Made by a program: the position numbers and the translations under genes. The notes under the pieces were generated by a model. It did not search any database, was not told where the DNA came from, and was given only the letters and a program-made list of their open reading frames with translations. A stretch of DNA of 23,685 nucleotides, from the NCBI GenBank assembly GCA_963922685.1, contig CAWUJM010000027.1:1-23685 (forward strand). Reading direction: 5' to 3'. Each line of letters begins with the position of its first letter. The first letter of the stretch is position 1. Of the stretch, positions 1-7,792 are shown piece after piece. This stretch comes from JAHDBG01 sp963922685. Its GTDB lineage: Bacteria; Pseudomonadota; Gammaproteobacteria; Chromatiales; Chromatiaceae.

Positions 1-88
1 ACCCCTACAACCCTTATTTTTATTGGGGGTTTCTATCGCAGCGGGAATTGCTGAATCTTTACTGATTTTTAAGCAGACTCTAAATAAT

Positions 89-111
89 CACTTTTTATGC
101 GCATAAAAGTG
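89..111. repeat. near-perfect palindrome over the waaA stop codon
   Basis: Two 11-12 base arms (cactttttatgc and gcataaaagtg) meet with no loop, with one extra T in the left arm. The waaA stop codon (95-97) lies inside the left arm. It could form a stem in the waaA mRNA end or act as a weak terminator, but it is AT-rich and has no clear U tract. The first 88 bases of the window contain no gene that I can support. Confidence 0.4.
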
Positions 112-1354
112 TCTCGAGTTGCTGGTACAAGCGTGTAACAGCCCCCTGATTGCGTTGCACAACATCCCGACCGGCCTGCCCGGCAGCCCGACGTGCCACC
201 GGTTCCCGCAGCCAGTGGGATAAGGTCGCTGCCAGATCAGTCGCATCTGCGATCTGTTGCGCGGCACCCTGCTGTAAAAGCTGCTGCGCGATATCCGCAA
301 AATGAAATGTATGCAGCCCGAAACATACCGGCACACCCTGCGCTGCAGCCTCCAGCATGTTATGTCCGCCGACCGGCACCAAGCTGCCGCCGATGAAGGC
401 AATATCAGCGGTGCCCAGCAGGATACACAACTCGCCCATCGTATCGGCAAGATAAACACTGGTGTCTGTCTGGAGTGGCTCATGCTGACTGCGACGGGCA
501 CAGCGATGTCCGCTATCCCGGATACTGGCAGCAACGGCGTCAAAACGTTCCGGATGACGTGGTACCAGAATCAGGCGTGCCGTCGGATGGCCCTGGCGCA
601 AACGGGTATGTGCTGCGAGCAGAATCTCATCTTCACCAGCATGGGTGCTGGCCGCGATCCAGACCGGACCGGGTGGCCAGGTCCGGCGTAAGGCGTGAGC
701 TGCGTGCGGATCGGGGATAGGTTGGTCATATTTCAGATTACCCGTCACCTGAATCTTCGATTCAGGTATCCCCAGGCTATGCAGCCGGGCTGCATCTGTC
801 GTCGTCTGTGCCGCAACGGCATGCAGCTGCGCCACGACCTGTCGGGTGAGGTAACGCAGACGCTGGTAGCCTGCCTGTGAACGGACAGACAGGCGGGCAT
901 TCACCAGATATACCGGGACGTCCTGGCGTGCCGCCTCATGTAACAGGTTGGGCCAGAGTTCTGTCTCAACCAGTATCAGTGCCCGGGGCTGCAAGGTATG
1001 CAGGAAGCACCGCAGATAACGCGCCAGATCGTATGGCAGATAGCTGTGCGGCAGACTGTTGCCGAACAGCCTGCCGACTTGTGCCCGTGCAGTCGGTGTG
1101 GTCTGAGTCAGATAGAGTGGTAGTTGCGGATGTCGGGTCTGAATCTGCTGAATGAGCGGTGCAATCGCCTGGGTTTCGCCAACTGAAACAGCATGTATCC
1201 AGAGGCTACCCGGCTGCACCGGGGCTGTAATATGTCCGGTGCGTTCACGCCAGTGTCGACGATAGCCCGGATTGTTACATCCGCGCCAGTACAGTCGCAG
1301 CCAGTATACCGGCTGTCCCAGCCACAACAGGGCACTGTACAGCTTCAGCCACAT
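95..1354 (-). CDS. waaA: 3-deoxy-D-manno-octulosonic acid (Kdo) transferase
   Basis: This inner-membrane-associated GT-B glycosyltransferase moves Kdo from CMP-Kdo onto lipid A precursor, the first step of LPS inner core assembly. The 419-residue length fits the family (about 420). Visible motifs are the acceptor-side HAVSVGET (54-61) with the expected catalytic Glu60, ETELWPN (130-136), GNLKYD (205-210), STHAGED (236-242), VPRHPER (264-270) and the CMP-Kdo-binding-type GGSLVPVGGHN (322-332). The hydrophobic N-terminus (LYSALLWLGQPVYWL) is the usual membrane anchor. The ATG start overlaps the hldE stop by 10 bases, so translation is probably coupled. It is the last gene of the pabB-to-waaA cluster. 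The family is certain; whether one or two Kdo residues are transferred cannot be read from the sequence. Confidence 0.95.
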   Translation of the reverse strand: MWLKLYSALLWLGQPVYWLRLYWRGCNNPGYRRHWRERTGHITAPVQPGSLWIHAVSVGETQAIAPLIQQIQTRHPQLPLYLTQTTPTARAQVGRLFGNSLPHSYLPYDLARYLRCFLHTLQPRALILVETELWPNLLHEAARQDVPVYLVNARLSVRSQAGYQRLRYLTRQVVAQLHAVAAQTTTDAARLHSLGIPESKIQVTGNLKYDQPIPDPHAAHALRRTWPPGPVWIAASTHAGEDEILLAAHTRLRQGHPTARLILVPRHPERFDAVAASIRDSGHRCARRSQHEPLQTDTSVYLADTMGELCILLGTADIAFIGGSLVPVGGHNMLEAAAQGVPVCFGLHTFHFADIAQQLLQQGAAQQIADATDLAATLSHWLREPVARRAAGQAGRDVVQRNQGAVTRLYQQLETLLCA

Positions 1355-2805
1355 ACTGGTGTCTGAATAGCCGCGATGATCTGGCTGGTGGATAAGGTCC
1401 TGGTATGCTCTGTTTCGACAAACACTACTTTGCCACCGGATTGTTGCACGATATCAGCTCCGACGATCTGCTCTCCGGCATATTCCGCTCCTTTGACCAG
1501 TACATCCGGCCTGATCTGCGCAATCAGTCTTTCCGGTGTCGGTTCTGCAAAGGCAACCACCCAGTCAACGCTGGCTAACGCTGCCAGGACCTGCAGGCGA
1601 TGTTGTTGCCGGTTAACCGGACGCTGCGGTCCCTTCAGTGCCCGGATACTCGCATCCGTGTTAATAGCCACCAAGAGCCGATCCCCCAGTTCGGCTGCTC
1701 TGGTCAGACAGGCGGTATGTCCGGCATGCAGGATATCAAAACAACCGTTAGTCATCACGATACGCTCACCCCGGGCACGAGCCGCCTGAACCTGCACCAT
1801 CAGGTCTGTCTCTTCCAGCATGCCGGACTGGTACGGTTCAGTCGTTGTTGCTGTCAGCTTCGGATACATCGCCTGGTAAGCGGCATACAATTCGGTATGG
1901 GTCACACTGGCAGTACCCCGCTTGCCCACGACCCGACCCGCTGCCAGATTTGCCAGCCGGGTGGCCTCTGGCAATGTGAGACCCGCCGCCAGTGCACTCG
2001 CCAGAGTAGCAATCACGGTATCCCCGGCACCAACCACATCGTACACTTCACGCGCCTGCGTCGGCAGGTGACAAGGGGCCTGATCAGCCTGCAGCAATGT
2101 CATGCCCTGTGCACCCCGGGTAATCAGCAATGCCTGCAGCTGACAGTCCTGTATCAGTTGGCGGCCTTTTGTAACCAGCGTGGCCGTATCCGGACAGGGA
2201 CCGACGACTGTCGTGTACTCTGACCAGTTCGGAGTCAGTAAGGTGGCACCCCGGTAACGCTGATAATCAGTACCCTTCGGGTCAATCAGCACCGGTACCC
2301 CGGCGTTCCGGCAGGCCTGGATAATCGGCTGCGGATCGGTCAGCGTGCCCTTCGCATAATCTGACAGAATGACGATCTGGTGGTCCGGCAGAGCCATCAG
2401 GAAGGCCTGATGCAGCTGATCCCGGATCGCTGCATCTGTGGTCATCCCGGCATTATCAACCCGTAACAGGTGTTGCCGGCCCAGAATACGCAGCTTGGTG
2501 TGGGTGGGTGCGGTCGGATGCGGAATCAGCTGGTGACGAATACCTGTCTCTGTCAGTAATTGTTGCAACCGGGTACCGGGTTCGTCCTGGCCGATGAGAC
2601 CGCACAAGGTGACCTGTCCCCCCAGTGCAGCAATATTACCGGCGACATTCGCTGCACCACCGGGACGATCATCCTGGCGTTGTACCTGAACGATCGGTAC
2701 CGGCGCTTCCGGTGACAACCGGTCAATCTGACCATGCCAGTACCGGTCCAGCATGATATCGCCACACACCAGCACCCGGGCTGCACGGAAATCAGGCAAT
2801 GGCAT
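1345..2805 (-). CDS. hldE: bifunctional heptose-7-phosphate kinase / heptose-1-phosphate adenylyltransferase
   Basis: This cytoplasmic enzyme makes ADP-glycero-manno-heptose for the LPS core in two separate steps, 1-phosphorylation of heptose-7-phosphate and adenylylation of heptose-1-phosphate. The protein is 486 residues (E. coli about 477). An N-terminal PfkB/ribokinase domain (about 10-320) shows PGGAANVAGN (48-57) and the catalytic DVVGAGDT (256-263, Asp262). A C-terminal cytidylyltransferase-like domain (about 350-486) shows TNGCFDILHAGH (352-363). I chose the ATG at 2805 because MPLPDF leads directly into the kinase fold; the frame stays open upstream but that stretch is antisense-like text over tadA. 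The start overlaps the tadA stop by 14 bases and has an AGAGG-like ribosome site about 10 bases upstream. Together with waaA it forms an LPS-core pair. Confidence 0.95.
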   Translation of the reverse strand: MPLPDFRAARVLVCGDIMLDRYWHGQIDRLSPEAPVPIVQVQRQDDRPGGAANVAGNIAALGGQVTLCGLIGQDEPGTRLQQLLTETGIRHQLIPHPTAPTHTKLRILGRQHLLRVDNAGMTTDAAIRDQLHQAFLMALPDHQIVILSDYAKGTLTDPQPIIQACRNAGVPVLIDPKGTDYQRYRGATLLTPNWSEYTTVVGPCPDTATLVTKGRQLIQDCQLQALLITRGAQGMTLLQADQAPCHLPTQAREVYDVVGAGDTVIATLASALAAGLTLPEATRLANLAAGRVVGKRGTASVTHTELYAAYQAMYPKLTATTTEPYQSGMLEETDLMVQVQAARARGERIVMTNGCFDILHAGHTACLTRAAELGDRLLVAINTDASIRALKGPQRPVNRQQHRLQVLAALASVDWVVAFAEPTPERLIAQIRPDVLVKGAEYAGEQIVGADIVQQSGGKVVFVETEHTRTLSTSQIIAAIQTPVCG

Positions 2806-3259
2806 GAGAGACGCGCCTCTGCGCAAAAAAGGTGCGTAACAGGTCGCCCGCCGCTGTTGCCGCCAGCCCCCCCGTACATGCAGTATAATGATTGAATCGC
2901 TGATCTGAAGGCAGCAGATCAAACACACTACCTGCAGCACCTGTACGCGGCTGTCTGGCACCATACATCACCTGCGCGATACGCGCCTGGATGATGGCAC
3001 CTGCGCACATCACACAAGGTTCCAGCGTAACATACAGGGTGCTGCCGGTCAGGCGGTAATTGCCCAGCTGGCGAGCCGCCGCGCGGATCGCCTGGATCTC
3101 AGCATGTGCAGTCGGATCCTGCGCCTGAATCGGCTGATTCCAGCCAGTACCGATAATCGCATCCTGATATACAACCACAGCACCCACCGGGACTTCACCA
3201 GCAGCAGCAGCCTGTTCCGCCAGAGCCAGAGCAGTCTGCATATAATCGGCTGGCTGCAT
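2792..3259 (-). CDS. tadA: tRNA-specific adenosine deaminase
   Basis: Deaminates adenosine 34 to inosine in the anticodon of tRNA-Arg(ACG), allowing it to decode CGU/CGC/CGA. The 155-residue protein has the zinc-dependent cytidine/deoxycytidylate deaminase signature: HAE (52-54) with the proton-shuttling Glu54, and PCVMC (81-85) with two zinc-binding cysteines. GAAGS near 107-111 and the FF-x-x-RR end (144-149) are typical of TadA. Instead of the common NHRVEI segment it has NHYTAC (123-128), a small deviation outside the zinc site. The start codon shares one base with the stop of the upstream chemotaxis-like gene (TGATG), which suggests coupled translation. Confidence 0.95.
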   Translation of the reverse strand: MQPADYMQTALALAEQAAAAGEVPVGAVVVYQDAIIGTGWNQPIQAQDPTAHAEIQAIRAAARQLGNYRLTGSTLYVTLEPCVMCAGAIIQARIAQVMYGARQPRTGAAGSVFDLLPSDQRFNHYTACTGGLAATAAGDLLRTFFAQRRVSHAIA

Positions 3260-4098
3260 CAGTCGTCACCCACCAGATGATGCAGCTCAATATGCCATGC
3301 AATCCGCCCGTCCGGTAACAGACTGCCACCGCTGAGCCAGGATAACGGACGCCCCGGCAGACTAACCGGCCTGATCAGGCGCCGGTGATACCCCAGGATC
3401 TGATCAACACGCAGCGCATCCTGTGTCCGGGTCAGTAACAGCCTGACTGTATCAGGCAACGGTGCTGCTGTTTGTTCAGGCGCAAACAAGGTATGCAGTT
3501 CGCGCACACGATACTCTGCACCGGCATGGGTCACCGGATCCTGCAACTCAGTAGCTGGCAGACGCACCACCTGCACCAGCTGCTGCGGAGAAATCGCATA
3601 CACTTGGCTCTGATGTTCCACCAGCAAGGCTTCGTCCAGTGCATATCGGTAGGCCAGCATCACAGGCTCCCCGACAGCGCATGTGTCCACGTAGAACTGA
3701 GCCTGGATATGTTCACTGCACCGTTCCAGACTGAGCACAAAACACTCGGGGTCAGTATAATTTTTCAGGTGCGGTTCCAGCGCACTGAGCAATGGCGCGA
3801 TGAGGTCGGTCTGCAGATATTCCGGCAGGTTATCTGCCCGGATCGTATGCTGATAATGCGCTGCCCGGGTACACAGTGGTGTGATCAGATCCTTTATCGG
3901 ACTCAGACGTTTCGCCAGCAGAGTCGCCTGTAGCGCTTCAGCTGTGGTATCCGGATATTGATGACTGAGGGATTCGACCTGATGTAACAGCCGGTCCAGT
4001 TCGGTCGTCTGCAGTGTAACCCAGGAGCCATCCGGTACGGTGTCACCGGCATCCGGTCGTGGCACATCGTGTAGATTATCCATCGCAGGCCATGGCAT
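3259..4098 (-). CDS. degenerate ChpA/CheA-like protein with C-terminal CheW-like domain
   Basis: I read this 279-residue protein as a shrunken relative of the C-terminal part of ChpA, the CheA-type histidine kinase of type IV pilus chemotaxis. Residues about 55-113 resemble the end of the dimerisation domain and the start of the ATPase (SPIKDLITPL, then LIAPLLSALEPHLKN in place of the usual APLEHMLRNAVDHG). The N-box keeps Asn113 and Asp116 but DHG has become DPE, and the glycine-rich ATP-binding boxes are absent. Residues about 155-279 look like the CheW/P5 domain: YAISPQQLVQVVRLPATEL, HAGAEYRVRELHTLF, then LLTRTQDALRVDQILG and LLPDGRIAWHIEL. It should therefore not phosphorylate and may act as an adaptor. 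It shares one base with the stop of the PilJ-like gene upstream and one with the tadA start downstream. A second in-frame ATG lies at 4083. The assignment rests on motif memory, not a search. Confidence 0.62.
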   Translation of the reverse strand: MPWPAMDNLHDVPRPDAGDTVPDGSWVTLQTTELDRLLHQVESLSHQYPDTTAEALQATLLAKRLSPIKDLITPLCTRAAHYQHTIRADNLPEYLQTDLIAPLLSALEPHLKNYTDPECFVLSLERCSEHIQAQFYVDTCAVGEPVMLAYRYALDEALLVEHQSQVYAISPQQLVQVVRLPATELQDPVTHAGAEYRVRELHTLFAPEQTAAPLPDTVRLLLTRTQDALRVDQILGYHRRLIRPVSLPGRPLSWLSGGSLLPDGRIAWHIELHHLVGDD

Positions 4099-5318
4099 CA
4101 GGCAGTTGCACTCAACACAGGTCGGTCGGTCTCCGGCTGTGGCTGATACGGTGCTAAAGCAGCTTCCAGCGGGGCCAGCTGTGTCTGCAGGGTCGTCGTC
4201 GCTGCAGTGGCCTGGGTAACACTCTCTGTCGTCTGTTGCCCGATCGTATGAATAATGTGCAGCTGATCACCCAGCAGTCGTGTTGTTTCTGTCTGTTGTT
4301 CTGCGGCAGCACAGTTCCGGGTGAGGTGTTCAGCCAATCGGTTGCTGTCTGCACTCAGTTGCGCCAGTTGTTGCCGCTGCCGGGTCCGGGCCTGTGCATT
4401 AACGTGTAGTTGTTCCGCCTGATGCTGCAATTGTTGCAGACCCGCCTGCTGGTGTGACTGCAGCGTCTGTAACAGGCCACTGATCTGACGGGTGCTGTCA
4501 CTCGCCTGTTGCGCCAGCCGCTGAACTTCGTCACTGACAACCCGAAACGCTCGTCCGGCTTCGCCTGCCAGTGCAGCCTGCATAGCAGTGTTCAGTGCCA
4601 GAATATTGCTCTGGTCTGCCAGATCGGCAATCAGTCCGATCTGTTGCCGGACTGTCTGTGTCTCTGCAGCGGCCTGCTGCAGATGTTCCGCTACGGCCTG
4701 TTGCCGGTGCTGCAGATCAGTCAGTACAGTTGCTTCATCCAGACCAGCCAGTCGGGTCAGCGCCTGTTGTACCTGTACTGCCCCGCCCTGCGCATCCTGC
4801 GCCTGAGTGACAGACTGAGTCAGCTGCTGTATCAGTTCCTGCTGCTGCGTCAGCGCCTGCGTCAGCTGATCCTGCTGATGTCCGGTCGTTTCCTGCAGGC
4901 GCAAGGTGCTGGCCTGCGTTTCATGACCGCAGTTCAGCAGCTGCAGATGCACAGCCCGGGTCTTTCTGACCAGTTGTTGTACCGGCATCACCGCAGCACG
5001 AATCACTTCCGGCATATCGTCCGTGACGGTCAGTTCACCGGCAGCCAGCTGTTGCAGGGCTGTCTGCCACTGCACCTGCTGCCGATAACGCTGTTGCGCA
5101 TCATGCTGTTGCTGGTTCAGTGCCCGCCGGATGCTCAACCACCACAATAACAGAAATAACACGCTGCCCGCAGCCAGCAGGGGTGTGATCAGCTGTAATC
5201 TGTCATCCGGCTGACCAGTCATCAGCAGGTAACTCAGTGCACTGATACTGAACAAGGCCAGCAGACCAGATACAGAACGGCTAACCCGGTTGAGTCCCGG
5301 AGGGGTATGCATATCCAT
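4098..5318 (-). CDS. PilJ-like methyl-accepting chemotaxis protein without a periplasmic sensor domain
   Basis: A 406-residue inner-membrane receptor of the chemotaxis transducer family. TM1 (about 16-33) and TM2 (about 44-62) are separated by only about ten residues, so there is no extracellular ligand domain; PilJ itself normally has a long periplasmic part. LAAGELTVTDDMPEVI (91-106) matches the degenerate HAMP segment of PilJ (typically LADGDLTV...). The cytoplasmic hairpin tip DLADQSNILALNTAMQAALA (232-251), then GEAGRAF and DEVQRLA, is of PilJ type (AMQAALAG rather than AIEAARAG). The coiled coil is very rich in glutamine. It starts 6 bases after the pabB stop and ends in a TGATG junction with the ChpA-like gene, so the two are very likely co-expressed. 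No CheR, CheB, CheY or pilus gene is nearby. A second ATG two codons in is an alternative start. Confidence 0.8.
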   Translation of the reverse strand: MDMHTPPGLNRVSRSVSGLLALFSISALSYLLMTGQPDDRLQLITPLLAAGSVLFLLLWWLSIRRALNQQQHDAQQRYRQQVQWQTALQQLAAGELTVTDDMPEVIRAAVMPVQQLVRKTRAVHLQLLNCGHETQASTLRLQETTGHQQDQLTQALTQQQELIQQLTQSVTQAQDAQGGAVQVQQALTRLAGLDEATVLTDLQHRQQAVAEHLQQAAAETQTVRQQIGLIADLADQSNILALNTAMQAALAGEAGRAFRVVSDEVQRLAQQASDSTRQISGLLQTLQSHQQAGLQQLQHQAEQLHVNAQARTRQRQQLAQLSADSNRLAEHLTRNCAAAEQQTETTRLLGDQLHIIHTIGQQTTESVTQATAATTTLQTQLAPLEAALAPYQPQPETDRPVLSATA

Positions 5319-5324
5319 TGCCTG

Positions 5325-6677
5325 TTATGTGTTGTGAGAAGCAGACAGCAGCGCAAAAAAGGCGACTGCCTTATCCAGACTTTCCTGATATTCCGCAGCG
5401 CAGACTGAATCAGTCACAATCCCGCCACCCGCCCAGTAATATAACTGATGATCCTTGTGCAGCAGGGTACGGATACACAGATTGCTGTCCATCTGACCAT
5501 CCAGACCGAGCCAGAAGATACTGCCACAATATAGTTCGCGGCTGACCGGTTCCAGCTCATCAATAATCTCTACTGCACGCCGCTTCGGTGCACCGGTAAC
5601 CGAGCCGCCCGGAAAGCACGATTGTAATAAATCCAGCGCATCTTTGCCGGTCTGTAACCGCCCGATGACCGTACTGACCAGATGATGCACCGTCGCATAT
5701 GTATGCAACCGACACAGCTCAGCAACCTGTACACTACCGGGCTGGCAGACACGGGCAAAATCGTTGCGCAATAAGTCCACAATCATACTGTTTTCTGCCC
5801 GGTCTTTCAGGCTGGCACACAACTCAGCCCGCAGACGCGCGTCTGCGTCCGGATCCGCCCGCCTCGGACGTGTGCCCTTGATTGGCCGGGTTGCGACCCG
5901 ATCACCCTGCCTGCTGATGAATTGTTCCGGCGAATTACAGCACAGGGCCATATCAGGATAGATCAGACAGGCACCATAGGGCGCCGGACTGAGCTGACGC
6001 AGCCGACCATATAACGACCAGGCAGGTTCTGTCGTGTCAGCAACAAAACGCTGCGTCAGGTTGATCTGATACGCATGTCCGGTATGCAGATAATGTTGTA
6101 CCTGATCAAACAGGCGTATATACACCTCGGCACTAAGACCAGCATCGGTCAGCGTTGCCATTTGCGGCACCGGGGTGACCGATTGTGTATCTGGTGTAAC
6201 CTGCGCGCGCAACGCATCCCAGATGCGGCGGGTGTGCGCGGACCGTCCGGCACCCACCAGCAGCGCAACGCGCTGCTGGTGATCAACAATCACCGCCCAG
6301 TCATACAGACCAGCGCGCAGATCCGGTGCTAATCGCGCCTGCGTCCGCGCTGGGCGTCCCAGCCAGGCACGACCCAGCTCATAGCTGAGATAACCAATCC
6401 AGCCACCGCAGAAGGGTACCGGCTTCTCACTACCGGGCCCGAGCACAGCACGCAGTGCATCCAGCGCACCACCCGCCGTCTGTACGGTGCAACTCAGTTT
6501 CTCAACCGGTTCTGCCGCCAGGATATCGTAACGCCCGACCTGACCACTATCCAGCCAGACCGGCCAGTCCAGTGTCCGGATCCTGGCAAAATAACAACCA
6601 GCATCCGCCCGATACGGCAACACATGATAACGCGGCCAGCCGACCACTGCAGGATGCCTATCAATGCAGATCAGCAA
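5325..6677 (-). CDS. pabB: aminodeoxychorismate synthase component I
   Basis: Converts chorismate plus ammonia (from a PabA glutaminase, not in this window) into 4-amino-4-deoxychorismate for folate synthesis. The 450-residue protein has the chorismate-binding fold with PIKGTRPR (265-272); Lys267 in this motif is typical of PabB, where anthranilate synthases have PIAGT. Other family motifs are AENSMIVDLLRND (295-307), HLVSTV (332-337), FPGGSVTGAPK (355-365) and GGGIV (417-421). No ATG is available at the N-terminus. The longest reading starts with TTG at 6677, preceded closely by AGGA, and overlaps the end of the Rpn-like gene by 17 bases. A GTG at 6647 is an alternative that removes the overlap. 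The gene heads the tight pabB-to-waaA cluster. Confidence 0.93.
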   Translation of the reverse strand: MLICIDRHPAVVGWPRYHVLPYRADAGCYFARIRTLDWPVWLDSGQVGRYDILAAEPVEKLSCTVQTAGGALDALRAVLGPGSEKPVPFCGGWIGYLSYELGRAWLGRPARTQARLAPDLRAGLYDWAVIVDHQQRVALLVGAGRSAHTRRIWDALRAQVTPDTQSVTPVPQMATLTDAGLSAEVYIRLFDQVQHYLHTGHAYQINLTQRFVADTTEPAWSLYGRLRQLSPAPYGACLIYPDMALCCNSPEQFISRQGDRVATRPIKGTRPRRADPDADARLRAELCASLKDRAENSMIVDLLRNDFARVCQPGSVQVAELCRLHTYATVHHLVSTVIGRLQTGKDALDLLQSCFPGGSVTGAPKRRAVEIIDELEPVSRELYCGSIFWLGLDGQMDSNLCIRTLLHKDHQLYYWAGGGIVTDSVCAAEYQESLDKAVAFFALLSASHNT

Positions 6678-7509
6678 CTTCCTGCGGCGTCAGATCAAAC
6701 AACTCAGCAAGTTCCTGATCGTCAAGCTTACCGATCAGCTTTTTTGCTGAATTCAGTTGCACTGCGCGATATCTGGCCGCTGCTTCCGTGCGTCCAAGCT
6801 CCCTTCCTTTCAGCATGCCTTCCTGCATCCCTCTTTCCATCCCTCTTTCCATAGCTATCTGAAAAGACGGAAGATTTTCTATATTAAAATCGGTCAACAT
6901 TTGCTCAGTCTCCTTCACAGTATTCTGCAGGTCACGATTTTCAGACAACAATTCCAGCATGTGCAGATAACGCCGGAAGACATCATCCTGCTCGCAGGTC
7001 AGCTGATACAGACGTTTGATAATATAGCTGACGATATCCTGTGCAGAACGTCCCTTAAAATCACATAGAATCGCCAGCACCAGAGCGTCCGGCGTATCTT
7101 CACTCAGGAGCAGTGCACAGTCAATTGTACGCATATCAATCAGCTCGTAGCGATAGTTGAACTCCGGCAGACCAGCAGGCATATTCAGTCCTGCCTTGCC
7201 GGTATAGATCAGATATTGCCGCAGCGGTTCCTCCGGCCAGCGTAACCGGATATCCGTGTAATAGCGCAGCATACGCAGCGGCATCTGCGCATGATTATTA
7301 TTCTGAATTTCCAGATGCAGCAGACAAGGTTCTTCATCTTCACAAGACTGGATCCGAACAACCATATCAGCTCGGCGGCTCTCAACCCGGTGCTGCTCCG
7401 TATTCAGCCACTCAATGCTATCCGGTACCACCGGAATTTTCAGCAGGTGCGTGACCAGACAGGCTGCCATCTCCTCAATCAGGCTTTTTGTCACGACATC
7501 TTTCTGCAT
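6661..7509 (-). CDS. Rpn family / PD-(D/E)XK nuclease-like protein
   Basis: A 282-residue member of the Rpn (PDDEXK_2, YhgA-like transposase_31) family, known for recombination-promoting DNA endonucleases. From the ATG at 7509, the predicted catalytic set is Asp48 (in RRADMVVRI) and Glu67-x-Gln69 (in LHLEIQNNNHA), followed by the conserved LRMLRYYTDI. The C-terminal third holds the usual Met-Glu-Gly-rich linker (MERGMERGMQEGMLKGRELG) and a short helical end. I prefer the ATG at 7509 because GGAGG lies 4 bases upstream; an earlier TTG would place that ribosome site inside the gene. Its 3' end overlaps pabB. Such genes are often multi-copy and mobile in behaviour, though no insertion ends are seen here. 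Confidence 0.85.
   Translation of the reverse strand: MQKDVVTKSLIEEMAACLVTHLLKIPVVPDSIEWLNTEQHRVESRRADMVVRIQSCEDEEPCLLHLEIQNNNHAQMPLRMLRYYTDIRLRWPEEPLRQYLIYTGKAGLNMPAGLPEFNYRYELIDMRTIDCALLLSEDTPDALVLAILCDFKGRSAQDIVSYIIKRLYQLTCEQDDVFRRYLHMLELLSENRDLQNTVKETEQMLTDFNIENLPSFQIAMERGMERGMQEGMLKGRELGRTEAAARYRAVQLNSAKKLIGKLDDQELAELFDLTPQEVADLH
6826..6849. repeat. 12-base tandem repeat, two copies
   Basis: The unit catccctctttc occurs twice in direct succession, followed by a partial third copy (cat). It encodes the MERG repeats of the Rpn-like linker. In-frame gain or loss of 12-base units would change linker length without a frameshift. Confidence 0.75.
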
Positions 7510-7644
7510 ACTCCCTCCATGCAACGCAGATCAAAGCCACTAATCCGGACGCTGGCCTGGGACACAATACCCGGTCAGCCCGAAAATCAGGGTCAGAATA
7601 TTATTCTGATCACAGCAAGGCTTGTGGCAACAAACTGACACCTG

Positions 7645-7680
7645 TCATTCTGCGTACAGCGAAGCGTAGTCGCAGAATCT
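7645..7680. repeat. palindromic repeat, copy 1
   Basis: Arms attctgcg (7647-7654) and cgcagaat (7671-7678) flank a 16-base centre that can pair further (tac/gta, gc/gc). The outer text reads gtcattctgcg...cgcagaatc, a layout seen in many dispersed intergenic repeats of bacterial genomes. A related element in the opposite orientation lies 43 bases further on. Confidence 0.65.
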
Positions 7681-7720
7681 ATCTGATTTGCTGCTGATCT
7701 CCAGTCTGACTTCTGACCAT

Positions 7721-7748
7721 GGATTCCGCGACCACGCGCGGAATGACG
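7721..7748. repeat. palindromic repeat, copy 2 (inverted relative to copy 1)
   Basis: Arms attccgcg (7723-7730) and cgcggaat (7737-7744) flank the loop accacg, and the outer text reads ggattccgcg...cgcggaatgac. It is the reverse-oriented relative of copy 1, with C/T and A/G changes in the arms that keep pairing intact, as expected for REP-like units. Confidence 0.65.
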
Positions 7749-7792
7749 TATAACAAGGTTGCACTGCATCAATACCAGATTAAGCACAGGGA

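Larger units (their letters stand above)
7510..7792. other. intergenic patch with palindromes between the BrnT remnant and the Rpn-like gene
   Basis: No convincing gene in these 283 bases. Besides the two palindromic repeats listed separately, there is an 8-base-arm palindrome at 7593-7609 (tcagaata, T, tattctga), about 84 bases upstream of the Rpn-like start, which could be an operator or a small hairpin. I see no strong promoter. Confidence 0.5.

Noticed and set aside
1600..2223. A 207-codon plus-strand open frame
   Set aside because: It lies wholly opposite hldE, whose motifs are unambiguous.
2806..2964. A 53-residue N-terminal extension of hldE
   Set aside because: It overlaps the conserved end of tadA, has no family similarity, and the ATG at 2805 begins the normal kinase domain.
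4154..5150. Several open frames inside the PilJ-like gene on both strands
   Set aside because: They arise from the glutamine-rich repetitive coding text and have no coherent domain.
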